This document shows, in pieces, positions 1 to 8,701 of a DNA stretch of 26,513 nucleotides. Each line of letters opens with the position of its first letter. The stretch's first letter is position 1. Source of the stretch: JAGOTT01 sp964450795 (GTDB lineage: Bacteria > Patescibacteriota > Minisyncoccia > Moranbacterales > UBA1568); contig CAYVDI010000007.1 in the NCBI GenBank assembly GCA_964450795.1, forward strand, positions 1 through 26,513. The letters run 5' to 3'. Both the position numbers and the translations under genes were made by a program. Under the pieces are notes generated by a model, which saw only the letters and a list, made by a program, of their open reading frames with translations, had not been told where the DNA came from and ran no database searches.

Positions 1-2115
1 CTAGTTCTCGATCGCGATCCGTGCGTCGATGATGCGGAAATTCTCCTGATCGGGGAAGACGACGAGGGGGTTGATATCGAGTTCGCGTATTTCCGGGAAA
101 TCTTCCGCGAGTCGCGACAGTCGCTCGAGGAGCGTGACGAGGTATTCCTGGTCGATGCCCGTCTCACCGCGAACTCCCGAGAGGAGGTCCTTGCTTCGAA
201 GCTCGCCGAGCATCTCCTCCGCATCCTCCTTCACGATCGGAACGAATCGGAACGAGGCGTCGCGGAACATTTCCGTGTAGATGCCGCCGAGACCGACGAC
301 AATGACGGTGCCGAGACCCGGCTCCTTCTTGAGTCCGAGAATGAGCTCCTTTCCGCCGGGGCGGGCCATCTCGATGACCATCGCACCCTCGAGTCGCGCA
401 TCCGGCGCTTTCAGTCGGACCTGGTGGAAGAGCTCCTCGTATTTTCGTGCGGCTTCTTCCGGCTTCACTTCCAAGATGACACCACCAGACTCGGTCTTGT
501 GGATGATGTCCGGGGAGACGATCTTGAGCGCGACGGCGCCGCCGATCTCGTTCGTCGCCCGCTCGGCTTCTTCCGCGCTCTTTACATAACGGCTTCGGAG
601 GAGAGGGAATCCGTATGCGGAAAGCACCTCGTACGCTTCGCGCTCATAGAGCATGGTCCGTTCTTCGGCGTAGGCCCGGGCGATGACCTCTTTCGCCTTC
701 GCCGTGTCGATATCGGTGAATTCGGATTTCGGCGAAAACGACGATACGCGCCACTTGGCCACCTGCGAGAGGAGGCCGAGCGCTTCAGCCGCCTCTTCCG
801 GGTACTGGAAGACGGCGACGCCGGATTCATCGAGGATGTCGACTCCCTTTTGGAGGAGCGACTGCCCCGCGAAGACGGCGACGATCGGTTTTCCCGAGGA
901 CCGCTTCGTGTCGACGATCGCGCGGGCCGTCTCTTCGGCTTCGGTCATGGTCTGCGGAGTGAGGATGACGATGATGCTGTCGACCCCGGATTCCTCCGCG
1001 ACGCGTTCGAGAGCGGATCTGTACCGGTCGCTTTTGGCGTCACCCAGGACGTCGATCGGATTTTCCGCACTCGCCGCCTTCGGAAGAATTTCCCGGAGCG
1101 CGGACTTCGTTTCAGGGGAGAGTTTGGCGATGGAGAGCCCCGCGCTCGCGGCGGCGTCGGAGGCGAGGACGCCCGGACCGCCGGCGTTGGTGATGATCGC
1201 GACGCGGTTTCCGTTCGGTATGCGGTTTTCGGAAAAGAGTGACATCGAATCGAGGAGCTCGCGGAGCGAACCGGCACGAAGTATCCGGGCTTGTCTGAAC
1301 AGGGCGTCATAGGAGGCGTCGGACCCGGCGAGGGCGCCGGTGTGGGAACTCGATGCCTTCATTCCCGAGTCCGTTCTTCCGGATTTGAGGGCGATAATCG
1401 GCTTCGGCTCGGTTTGGGAGATGATTTCCCGCCCAAGCGCGACGATGCCGCTCGCGTCGGAGAGGCCTTCGGCGTAGAAGGAGATGATCTTCGTGGCGTC
1501 GTCCTTCGCGAAGTAGCTGAGGAGGTCCCGCTCGTCGGTAACCGCCTTGTTTCCGGTGCTGACGAATTTCGAGAAGCCGATCTTTCCGCGCGAGAGATCG
1601 AGGATGGCCGTGCAGAGAGCGCCTGACTGGGAGAAGAACGCGACGTGTCCGTCTTCCGGGAGCATCGGCGCGAACGACGCATTGAGGCGGAGCTTCGGGT
1701 GAAGGAATCCAAGACAGTTCGGTCCGAGAAGCGTGACCCCGTGCTCTTTCGCGATTTCCCCGATTTCCTTCTCGAGAGCGAGGCCCTGTTCACCGGTTTC
1801 CTTGAATCCGGCGGAAATGACGATGGCTGCCCGGGTTCCCTTTTCCGCCACTTCCCGGAGGACTTTCGGAACGATCTGTGCCGGGACGATGATGATCGCA
1901 AGATCGGGCGTTTTCGGGAGCTCTCCGGTATTCGCATAGCACTTTTTCCCGAAAAGTTCGTCCGCTTTCGGATTGACGGGGAAGACCTCGCCGTCAAATG
2001 TCCCATCGGTGAGATTTTTCGTGATGTCGTTTCCGACACTGCCCGGATCGGTTGACGCACCGATGACGGCGATGGATCGTGGCGAGAAAAGTGTTTCGAG
2101 ATCGTTCTGTTCCAT
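1..2115 (-). CDS. ADP-forming acetate-CoA ligase (fused alpha-beta acetyl-CoA synthetase)
   Basis: 704 residues, complete: the stop complements bases 1-3 and the ATG complements 2113-2115. The family converts acetyl-CoA, ADP and phosphate to acetate, CoA and ATP in the cytoplasm, giving fermenters ATP by substrate-level phosphorylation. Order: CoA-binding Rossmann domain (about 10-105, with SIAVIGAS near 14), succinyl-CoA-ligase-like domains (about 150-450) and a C-terminal ATP-grasp domain (about 480-700). The two phosphorelay histidines are visible: His258 in SSSHTGALAG and His539 in SPDIIHKTESGGV. Alpha and beta parts are separate subunits in several archaea and fused here. It stands alone on the minus strand, divergent from the beta-helix gene. 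No clear Shine-Dalgarno precedes the ATG. Substrate (acetyl versus another acyl-CoA) cannot be fixed from sequence. Confidence 0.93.
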   Translation of the reverse strand: MEQNDLETLFSPRSIAVIGASTDPGSVGNDITKNLTDGTFDGEVFPVNPKADELFGKKCYANTGELPKTPDLAIIIVPAQIVPKVLREVAEKGTRAAIVISAGFKETGEQGLALEKEIGEIAKEHGVTLLGPNCLGFLHPKLRLNASFAPMLPEDGHVAFFSQSGALCTAILDLSRGKIGFSKFVSTGNKAVTDERDLLSYFAKDDATKIISFYAEGLSDASGIVALGREIISQTEPKPIIALKSGRTDSGMKASSSHTGALAGSDASYDALFRQARILRAGSLRELLDSMSLFSENRIPNGNRVAIITNAGGPGVLASDAAASAGLSIAKLSPETKSALREILPKAASAENPIDVLGDAKSDRYRSALERVAEESGVDSIIVILTPQTMTEAEETARAIVDTKRSSGKPIVAVFAGQSLLQKGVDILDESGVAVFQYPEEAAEALGLLSQVAKWRVSSFSPKSEFTDIDTAKAKEVIARAYAEERTMLYEREAYEVLSAYGFPLLRSRYVKSAEEAERATNEIGGAVALKIVSPDIIHKTESGGVILEVKPEEAARKYEELFHQVRLKAPDARLEGAMVIEMARPGGKELILGLKKEPGLGTVIVVGLGGIYTEMFRDASFRFVPIVKEDAEEMLGELRSKDLLSGVRGETGIDQEYLVTLLERLSRLAEDFPEIRELDINPLVVFPDQENFRIIDARIAIEN

Positions 2116-2144
2116 AGCGGAAGAAAAAGAGAAATTATGCCTCC

Positions 2145-2150
2145 ATTGTA
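2145..2150 (-). promoter_or_regulatory. Possible -10 element for the ADP-forming ligase gene
   Basis: On the minus strand TACAAT (one mismatch to TATAAT) lies 30 bases before the ligase ATG. No convincing -35 hexamer is found at 16-19 bp, so this is tentative. Confidence 0.3.
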
Positions 2151-2209
2151 CCTGAAAATCCGGGTTCCCGACAGACAGAAGGGATCATGAGTGATCGCAA
2201 TACGCACCC

Positions 2210-2238
2210 TTGACAAAAAAGGTATTTTTTGCTATCAT
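2210..2238 (+). promoter_or_regulatory. Sigma70-type promoter for the beta-helix gene
   Basis: Perfect TTGACA at 2210-2215, a 17-bp spacer, then TATCAT at 2233-2238 (one mismatch). The predicted start of transcription near 2245 leaves a leader of about 20 bases before the ATG at 2266. This supports 2266 rather than the upstream in-frame GTG at 2191, which lies before the promoter. Confidence 0.82.
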
Positions 2239-2265
2239 AATTCGTTAACTATTATCGGGCGAGGT

Positions 2266-3210
2266 ATGCGTATTTTCGGCTTGAAAGAAGCTAAATTCAT
2301 CGGAATTGTCGGGATGCTTGCGCTCGCGGTGTTTCTTCCGTTTTTTGCCTTCGGAAATACGAAGACGATCTATGTCGATGACAACGCGTCCGGGATGGAA
2401 GACGGATCGAAAGCCAATCCGTACAAGAAGATCGGGACGGCATTGAAGCATGCCGACGAGGATACGGATGTCCGCGTTCAAAACGGCTCGTATCACGAAA
2501 ATATCACCATTCCGAAAGGGGTGAGCGTGATCGGGGACGACGGGAACCGGAGCAAGGTGACCATCGACGGGGACAAGAACGATCCGACGGTGACCATGAA
2601 ACACGATTCGAAACTGAGTAATGTCACGGTGAAGGATGGTCGGCACGGCATCCGTGTACTCGAGGATTCGAAGGCGCATGTCTACAACGTGCTTGTGGAC
2701 GGGGCGGATCGCGACGGTATTCATGCCGATTCCGCGTCGCGCGACAAGAAACACCGGCTCTACCTCGATAAGGTCGAGGTGAAGGGGAGCGGTAAGGCGG
2801 GTATCTATTCCGAAAAACGATTCATCGTCGTGGTGAACAGTTATCTCCGGCGCAACGATGGCGACGGTATGGATTTTCAGCCGGGAACCGACGCCTGGGT
2901 GGAAGATACGCGGATATATGAGAACGGCGGAACCGGATGGAAGGTCGTCATGGACGGCTCGGAAATCTGGTCGAAGGACAACCAGTTCCGCAGGAACGGA
3001 CGCGAAGGGATACAGATAGAGAGTTTCGACGGCACCGGAAAGTTCGGTGCGAAGAAATCGAAATTCGTGGATAATGCGCGGTATGGCGTGGCGATTCTCG
3101 CGCGGACCGGTGTGGCATCCTCGATGTGGAAGAATATTTTCCTCGAGAAGAACGATGCCTGGGGGAACCGGATGGGAAACGTCTCTCCGGTCATCGGGAT
3201 GTATCGGTAA
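2266..3210 (+). CDS. Secreted right-handed beta-helix (pectin-lyase-fold) protein
   Basis: 314 residues from the ATG at 2266, which lies just after a strong promoter. The N-terminus has a basic start (MRIFGLKEAK) and a hydrophobic stretch at about residues 11-29, ending near AFG, read as a signal peptide or N-terminal anchor. The mature part opens with YVDDNASGMEDGSKANPYKK, the usual start of DUF1565/parallel beta-helix proteins. It continues with repeating short strands and Gly/Asn/Asp turns (DGRHGIRV, ADRDGIHAD, SGKAGIYSE, NDGDGMDFQ, GREGIQIES, ARYGVAIL). Such proteins bind or cleave polysaccharides outside the cell, but no catalytic set could be identified, so the activity is unknown. Position before a glycosyltransferase and a Wzz-like protein suggests a role in surface polysaccharide. 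Confidence 0.82.
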   Translation: MRIFGLKEAKFIGIVGMLALAVFLPFFAFGNTKTIYVDDNASGMEDGSKANPYKKIGTALKHADEDTDVRVQNGSYHENITIPKGVSVIGDDGNRSKVTIDGDKNDPTVTMKHDSKLSNVTVKDGRHGIRVLEDSKAHVYNVLVDGADRDGIHADSASRDKKHRLYLDKVEVKGSGKAGIYSEKRFIVVVNSYLRRNDGDGMDFQPGTDAWVEDTRIYENGGTGWKVVMDGSEIWSKDNQFRRNGREGIQIESFDGTGKFGAKKSKFVDNARYGVAILARTGVASSMWKNIFLEKNDAWGNRMGNVSPVIGMYR

Positions 3211-3292
3211 TCGGATCATCGGATAATTCATCATCAACGTAACAGTCTCGGAGAGGCAGAGAGCGGCTTCCTTCGGCGACAGAGACGATTCT

Positions 3293-4462
3293 ATGAAAAT
3301 CGCACTCATCGGACAGAAAGGTATCCCGGCGAAGTCGGGTGGCGTGGAGAAGCACGTCGAGAAGCTCGCGGAACGGCTCGTGTCACTGGGACATGAGGTG
3401 ACCGTGTATACGAGGCCGCACTATACGGACCCGTCGCTTTCGGTATGGCACGGAGTCCGGCTCATCTCTCTTCCGAGCATCAGGACGAAGCATCTCGATG
3501 CGATCACCCATGCGTTCCTTTCCACGATGCATGCGCTCTTCGGCGACTACGACGTGATTCATTACCAGTCGATCGGTCCGTCGACACTCGCGTTCATCCC
3601 GCGGATCTTCAAGCGGAATACGCTGGTCGTTTCGACGTTTCACAGCCGCGACTATTTCCATAAGAAGTGGAACTGGTTCGCCCGGAAGTTCCTTCTTTTC
3701 GCGGAACGCGTGACCTGCACGGTACCGGAAAAGACGATCGTCATCTCCCGTGGCATGGTCGACTATGCACGGGCACAGTACGGTTCCGACCTGAGTTTTA
3801 TCCCGAACGGAGCGGAAGGGGATCCGGTCGAAACCGTCGATTTTCTCCGGTCGTTCGGTCTCAGGGAGAAGCGGTACATCCTCGTGGTTTCCCGGCTCGT
3901 CGGACATAAGGGTATCCACTACCTCCTGAAGGCGTTTCAGGAACTCGAGGATACCGGAAAGCTTCCGAACAACATGAAGCTTGCGGTCGTCGGGGCGCAT
4001 GCCGAGACGCCCGAATATGAGAAGTACCTCAAGACGATGAGCGCTGGTCGGGAGAATATCCTGTTTCTCGGCGAACAGACGGGGACGGCGCTTGCGGAGC
4101 TCTTCTCCCATGCGGCGGTATTCGTCCAGCCGTCGGAGGATGAGGGGCTCTCGATAGCGCTCCTTGAGGCGATGAGTTATGGACTTCCGATCGTCGCGAG
4201 CGATATCGAAGGGAACGAAGAGGCGCTCGGAGGCGCGGGAATCTTTTTCGAGGCGAAGAATGTCGAGTCGTTGAAAAAGGAGCTCGGATCGCTCGTCAAT
4301 CGCCCGGAGGAGATGGAAATGTTCGGGAAGCTCGCTCGCGGTCGTGCTCAGAGCGTGTACAGTTGGGAGTCCATCGCCCGACAGACCGTGGAGGTGTATG
4401 AGGAAGCGCTTCGTGAAAAATTCGGAGAAACCTATGGTATCAGGAACCGGAAAAATGCATAA
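3293..4462 (+). CDS. Glycosyltransferase family 4 protein
   Basis: 389 residues. A GT-B retaining glycosyltransferase that moves a sugar from a nucleotide donor to a lipid-linked or polysaccharide acceptor at the inner face of the membrane. The N-terminal acceptor domain begins MKIALIGQKGIPAKSGGVEK, with the glycine-rich GGVE loop at 16-19. The donor domain starts near residue 195 (VVSRLVGHKGIHYLLKAF). The EX7E donor motif is present as Glu284 and Glu292 within EDEGLSIALLEAMSYGLP. No strong Shine-Dalgarno precedes the ATG. The end overlaps the next gene by 29 bases. Sugar and acceptor are not predictable. Neighbours point to exopolysaccharide or surface glycan assembly. Confidence 0.88.
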   Translation: MKIALIGQKGIPAKSGGVEKHVEKLAERLVSLGHEVTVYTRPHYTDPSLSVWHGVRLISLPSIRTKHLDAITHAFLSTMHALFGDYDVIHYQSIGPSTLAFIPRIFKRNTLVVSTFHSRDYFHKKWNWFARKFLLFAERVTCTVPEKTIVISRGMVDYARAQYGSDLSFIPNGAEGDPVETVDFLRSFGLREKRYILVVSRLVGHKGIHYLLKAFQELEDTGKLPNNMKLAVVGAHAETPEYEKYLKTMSAGRENILFLGEQTGTALAELFSHAAVFVQPSEDEGLSIALLEAMSYGLPIVASDIEGNEEALGGAGIFFEAKNVESLKKELGSLVNRPEEMEMFGKLARGRAQSVYSWESIARQTVEVYEEALREKFGETYGIRNRKNA

Positions 4463-5501
4463 GACCTTTTCTGCCAGGCGGCGGTATTTCTTTCTAGCCG
4501 CTCTTTTCGCCTCGTTCACATCCGCGGTGATGCTTGCGGATCTTTTCCGCGGGTATGAGTCGGAGGTGTTGGTTCTTGCCATTCCGAGGAACGAGATCTC
4601 GGCCGATTCGCTCGGGGAGATCGTGTCGAATATGACCCGCCTTTCCGCCACGGATCCGTTCCGTGCCGAGTTTTTCGATGCACTTTCAGGAAAGATCGGC
4701 ATGTTCGATGAGGTCCCGGTATCGATGCGCGCGGGAATGGCGGCGGAAATACTTTCCGTTCGTGCGGAGAAAGGGACAAGCATGCTCTCCATCCGCGGAT
4801 TTTCCGATGATTCCGATGATGCAAAGACGATCGCGCGACAGGCGGCGTTTTCGCTGTTCGGATCGACGGGGCGGTATTATAATCTCAAGGAGGATATCGA
4901 TCTCCGAATCGTAACCGGTCCGAGCATATCGGCAAGGATCATCCATCCGGTGCTTCTCGTCTTTTTCAGTATCGCTCTCGGGTTCGTAGTCACGTCGGCA
5001 TTTTTCTTCGTCCTTTTCGGACTTCCGGAGTTGCTCTCCTTTTTCGAGCGGAGGGGCCGATACGCCGAAGGAACGCTCGATACGAAAGTGTTCGAACCGG
5101 AAATGCCGACCTCGCCCTTTCTTCGCGATACGGTGGAAACGGATCGTGAAGCGGCTGCTGCGGTGATCGCGGAGCACGAGACGCTTCCTTCCGCCGTTCT
5201 TGAGCGGCCGGTCGAACCGAACGTATCGGATACGGACGCTTCTGCTCCGCGGAACGGAAAAAAGGCTTCCGCTCCGGCGAATCTTCCGTCTCTTTCGGAA
5301 GAGGAGGAGCGGTTCCTTCGGGAGTTTTCATTCGATGAATCCGCATCGGAAGAACCGGCTGCGGTGACGGAAACGGCGGTCTCCGATATGCCGATGGAAG
5401 TTCCGTCCGTCGCCTCTGACTCATCAGAGTCCCCGGTTTCAGATCATGAACCGACCGAAGAGGAATACAAACGGAGGCTCAACCAACTTCTTCGCGGATA
5501 A
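4434..5501 (+). CDS. Two-TM membrane protein with Wzz/YveK-like layout and long acidic tail
   Basis: 355 residues from the ATG at 4434, preceded by GGAG at a 6-base distance; an ATG at 4455 is the alternative. Visible parts: basic N-terminus, TM helix at about 18-37, an extracytoplasmic segment of about 130 residues (about 40-168), a second TM helix at about 170-197, then a cytoplasmic tail of about 150 residues rich in Glu, Ser, Ala and Pro. It ends in a more ordered EEEYKRRLNQLLRG. Two TM helices around an outer domain is the layout of polysaccharide co-polymerases (Wzz, YveK/CapA). No sequence signature confirms this, and the outer domain is shorter than usual. It overlaps the GT4 gene and is followed four bases later by the DUF4012 gene, so the three are probably one transcript. 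Confidence 0.6.
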   Translation: MVSGTGKMHKTFSARRRYFFLAALFASFTSAVMLADLFRGYESEVLVLAIPRNEISADSLGEIVSNMTRLSATDPFRAEFFDALSGKIGMFDEVPVSMRAGMAAEILSVRAEKGTSMLSIRGFSDDSDDAKTIARQAAFSLFGSTGRYYNLKEDIDLRIVTGPSISARIIHPVLLVFFSIALGFVVTSAFFFVLFGLPELLSFFERRGRYAEGTLDTKVFEPEMPTSPFLRDTVETDREAAAAVIAEHETLPSAVLERPVEPNVSDTDASAPRNGKKASAPANLPSLSEEEERFLREFSFDESASEEPAAVTETAVSDMPMEVPSVASDSSESPVSDHEPTEEEYKRRLNQLLRG

Positions 5502-5505
5502 CGGT

Positions 5506-6759
5506 ATGTCAAAGAATCACCCTATCCTTTTCTGGTCGCTCTTCGCCCTTTTTTCGTCGCTGTTTTTGTTCGGCTGGTTCGCCTATTGGGAAGCGAGGCA
5601 TCAGGGGCTCGGATCGCTTCTTGAGAAACTTCCGGTCTCGAGGGAGCTCAGGTCGGACGCCTCGGCGGTCGGCTTCTTCGCCGATTCGGTCATGCGGACG
5701 GACGGACACGATCGGACGTATCTCATACTCTTTCAGAACAATCTTGAACTTCGCCCCGGCGGCGGATTCGTCGGATCGTTCGGCATTCTCAAGATCCGCG
5801 ACGGAAAGGTCGTCGCGTTTGACGTTCACGACTCAGGAAATTTCGATGGAAGGATCCCGGATACCGTCGCGCCACCGTACCCCATGTCGGAAACGCTGAA
5901 GATCTCCTCGTGGAAACTCCGCGATTCGAACTGGGAGCCCGACTTCGCGGCGAACGCGAAGCAGGCCGTGACTTTCTACAATATGGGGGGAGGGGAGGAG
6001 AAATTCGATGGCGTCATCGCGATCACGACGGATGTGCTCTCGTCGTTCCTTTCGGTGACGGGACCGGTGGAGATTCCGGGATTTCCTGGGAAATACGATG
6101 AAAAGAACGCCATCATCGACCTCGAGTATCAGGTGGAGAAGGGATTCCTCGAACAGGGAGTCGAGCGCGGAGACCGGAAATCCGTCATGGGGCTTCTTGG
6201 AGACCGGATTCTCGCCAAGGTTCGGGAATTGCCTCCGCAGGACCTGTTCCGGTTGCTCCAGGTGGTGCTCGACGACTTGAATCAGAAGGATATCCAGCTG
6301 TGGTTCGCGGACGAAGATCTCGAGGCGGAAGCGGTTTCCGCGGGATGGGCGGGGAGTTTCGACGGGAAGTGGTCGGATGATTTTCTCATGGCGGTCGACG
6401 CGAATCTCAATTCGTGGAAGACCGATTACGTGATGCGCCGGTCGATGGAATATTCGGTCGATCTTTCGCAGGAAACGCCGAAAGCGAAACTGACCGTCCA
6501 TTACGAGCATGTCGGCAAGGAGAAGGACTTCATGACGAAGGATTATCAGACCTTTCTCCGGGTATATGTTCCGAACGGGAGTTGGCTCGGAGGTGTTTCC
6601 GGCAATGCGAAAGATCCGGTATTCGGGGAATTCATGGGAAAGAAATACTTCGGCGTGCTCGTGCATGTCCCTTTGGGCACGTCGAAGGATGTTTCTTTCG
6701 AATATGACCTTCCGAAGGGTATCGAGCGTGAGTTCTACGATCTCAAGATACAGAAACAG
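5506..6759 (+). CDS. DUF4012 membrane-anchored protein, 3' end lost in scaffold gap
   Basis: 418 residues are readable before the run of Ns; the C-terminus is missing. The start at 5506 is four bases after the previous stop. The in-frame ATG at 5446 would overlap that gene by 56 bases and add a hydrophilic extension. An N-terminal TM helix lies at about 8-27. The DUF4012 hallmark follows at about 73-93: YLILFQNNLELRPGGGFVGS, then FGILKIRDGKV. The domain is abundant in Patescibacteria and some Gram-positives, often beside polysaccharide genes, and its biochemical role is unknown. It is inferred to lie mostly outside the membrane. Residues after the gap in this frame are not part of the protein. 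Confidence 0.88.
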
Positions 6760-6859
6760 NNNNNNNNNNNNNNNNNNNNNNNNNNNNNNNNNNNNNNNNN
6801 NNNNNNNNNNNNNNNNNNNNNNNNNNNNNNNNNNNNNNNNNNNNNNNNNNNNNNNNNNN
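6760..6859. other. Scaffold gap (100 Ns)
   Basis: Exactly 100 consecutive Ns, the usual placeholder for a gap of unknown size. It removes the end of the DUF4012 gene and whatever lies before trmD. Linkage between the surface-glycan block and the trmD/mur block therefore rests on scaffolding. Confidence 0.99.
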
Positions 6860-6860
6860 G

Positions 6861-7547
6861 ATGCGCTTCGATCTCCTTTCACTCTTTCCGGAATCCTTTG
6901 AATCGTATCTTGACGCTTCGATTTTGAAGCGCGCACGGGAGGATGGGAAAATAGCCGTGAAAACATGGAATATCCGGGATTTCGCCCATGACAGGCATAG
7001 AACGACCGACGACACGCCTTACGGCGGCGGCGCCGGGATGGTCATGAAACCGGAGCCGATTTTCGAGTGTGTCGAGGCGGCGATCGCGGACGGTGACGCG
7101 CTCCGGGAGAAGACGCGGGTCGTGCTCTTTTCCGCCAAAGGAAAACCGTTCACGCAGGCGGATGCGCGCCGATTTGCGACGGAGTATGAACGGCTCGTGC
7201 TTATCTGCGGGCGGTACGAGGGTGTGGATGAGCGCGTGGCGGAGTATCTTGCCGACGAGGAGCTGTCGGTCGGAGCATATGTCCTGACCGGCGGGGAACT
7301 GCCCGCGATGATCGTCATGGATGCCGTGGCGAGACTCATTCCCGGCGTGCTCGGAAATGCGGAGAGTATCGTGACCGAGTCGCATAGCGAGGAAGGCGTG
7401 CTCGAGAGTCCGCAGTATACGAAGCCGGAGGAGTATCGTGGGTATCGGGTTCCGGAAGTGCTCCTGTCCGGACATCATGCGGAGATCGGCAGATGGCGGT
7501 TCGAACACTCCGGACGGATCGTTCCGGATCAGGATGCCGCGATCTGA
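6861..7547 (+). CDS. trmD: tRNA (guanine37-N1)-methyltransferase TrmD
   Basis: 228 residues, a normal length. TrmD uses S-adenosylmethionine to methylate G37 next to the anticodon, which prevents +1 frameshifting. Family motifs in order: MRFDLLSLFPESF (1-13), DDTPYGGGAGMVMKPEP (50-66), LICGRYEGVDERV (114-126), the knot region LSVGAYVLTGGELPAMIVMD (135-154), then ESPQYTKPEEYRG and VPEVLLSGHHAEI. The ATG lies one base after the scaffold gap, so the upstream region and operon partner (often rpsP/rimM/rplS) cannot be seen. ftsW starts 19 bases downstream. Confidence 0.96.
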   Translation: MRFDLLSLFPESFESYLDASILKRAREDGKIAVKTWNIRDFAHDRHRTTDDTPYGGGAGMVMKPEPIFECVEAAIADGDALREKTRVVLFSAKGKPFTQADARRFATEYERLVLICGRYEGVDERVAEYLADEELSVGAYVLTGGELPAMIVMDAVARLIPGVLGNAESIVTESHSEEGVLESPQYTKPEEYRGYRVPEVLLSGHHAEIGRWRFEHSGRIVPDQDAAI

Positions 7548-7566
7548 GAATCCGTGTCCGTAAAGT

Positions 7567-8700
7567 ATGGTCAAACAGAAAAAGACAACCAGGTTATCGC
7601 TTCCCGTCGTTTCCGGTGACAGGCCGCTCTTCTTGGCGGTCCTTTTTCTGCTTGGTATCGGACTTTTGATGGTGGCGAGCGCCGGCGTGTCATACGGGAA
7701 CGTCCGGTTCGGCGACGAGTACTATTTCCTGAAACGACAGCTGCTGGGTTTCTCCGTCGGGATGTTTTTCCTCTGGCTTTTTCAGAAAATTCCGTATGCG
7801 TTCTGGCGGAAAGTCTCTGTTCCGTTGTTCTTTTCCTCGATTCTACTCCTGATCCTCGTCCTCATTCCGGGAGTGGGGGCCGAGGCGTATGGAGCCTCGC
7901 GTTGGATCGATATCGGGCCGATCTCCTTCCAGCCGTCCGAACTCATGAAACTCGCGTTGCTTGTGTATTTCGCGGCGTGGCTGTCCGGGAAAAATGCCGC
8001 TCGGAAAACAGACTTCTATGAAGGCGTCGTCCCGTTCGCGGTCGTGCTCTCCTTGGTCGGGTTTCTCGTGCTCAAACAACCGGATATGGGGACGCTCGGC
8101 GTGCTTTTCGTCATCGCCTTTTCGATCTTCTTCGCATCCGGAGCCCGGATATCGCACATCGGCATACTTCTCGGATCGGGCTTCTTCGGACTTCTCGTGC
8201 TCGTCTGGCTCGCGCCATACCGGCTCAAGCGCCTCCTTGTCTTCTTGGACCCGGATCATGATCCGAGCGGGGCCGGGTACCAGATCAAACAGGCGCTCAT
8301 CGCCATAGGATCGGGCGGGATTTTCGGTCTTGGCCTCGGGCATAGCCGGCAGAAATTCTCGTATCTCCCGGAGCCGATGACGGATTCCATATTCGCGGTC
8401 CTCGGGGAGGAACTCGGTCTTTTGGGGTGTGTCGTCGTTATCGGATTGCTGCTTTTTCTCGCATACCGCGGTTTTCATATCGCGCGACGGGCACCCGATG
8501 AATTCGGCCGATATCTTGCGGTCGGAATCGTCGCGTGGATCGCTTTTCAGGCCTTCATGAACGTGTTCGCGATCACGGGACTGATGCCGCTCACCGGCGT
8601 TCCGTTCCCGTTCCTTTCCTACGGAGGAACCTCGCTTTCGGTACTTCTTGGAGCGGTCGGCATTCTCCTCAATGTTTCCAAAGCCGCCAGAATGAAGTAG
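7567..8700 (+). CDS. ftsW: SEDS-family peptidoglycan glycosyltransferase FtsW
   Basis: 377 residues and about ten hydrophobic segments. SEDS proteins polymerise lipid II into glycan strands at the septum together with a class B PBP. Motifs: GASRWIDIGPISFQPSELMK (109-128), LKQPDMGTLG (169-178), GAGYQIKQALIAIGSGGIFG, then LPEPMTDSIFAVLGEELGLLG, carrying the conserved Asp thought to be catalytic, and PFPFLSYGGTS near the C-terminus. The PEPMTDSIFAVLGEELG form and the position directly before murG favour FtsW over RodA. Only one base separates its stop from the murG ATG. No class B PBP or FtsZ is in the window. Confidence 0.93.
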   Translation: MVKQKKTTRLSLPVVSGDRPLFLAVLFLLGIGLLMVASAGVSYGNVRFGDEYYFLKRQLLGFSVGMFFLWLFQKIPYAFWRKVSVPLFFSSILLLILVLIPGVGAEAYGASRWIDIGPISFQPSELMKLALLVYFAAWLSGKNAARKTDFYEGVVPFAVVLSLVGFLVLKQPDMGTLGVLFVIAFSIFFASGARISHIGILLGSGFFGLLVLVWLAPYRLKRLLVFLDPDHDPSGAGYQIKQALIAIGSGGIFGLGLGHSRQKFSYLPEPMTDSIFAVLGEELGLLGCVVVIGLLLFLAYRGFHIARRAPDEFGRYLAVGIVAWIAFQAFMNVFAITGLMPLTGVPFPFLSYGGTSLSVLLGAVGILLNVSKAARMK

Positions 8701-8701
8701 T

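Noticed and set aside
424..1242. 272-codon plus-strand open frame opposite the acetate-CoA ligase
   Set aside because: Antisense to an intact conserved enzyme, with a biased Arg/Asp/Gly composition and no motif.
6566..7015. Open frames running through the N gap
   Set aside because: They exist only because unknown bases are read through. The real proteins end at or begin after the gap.
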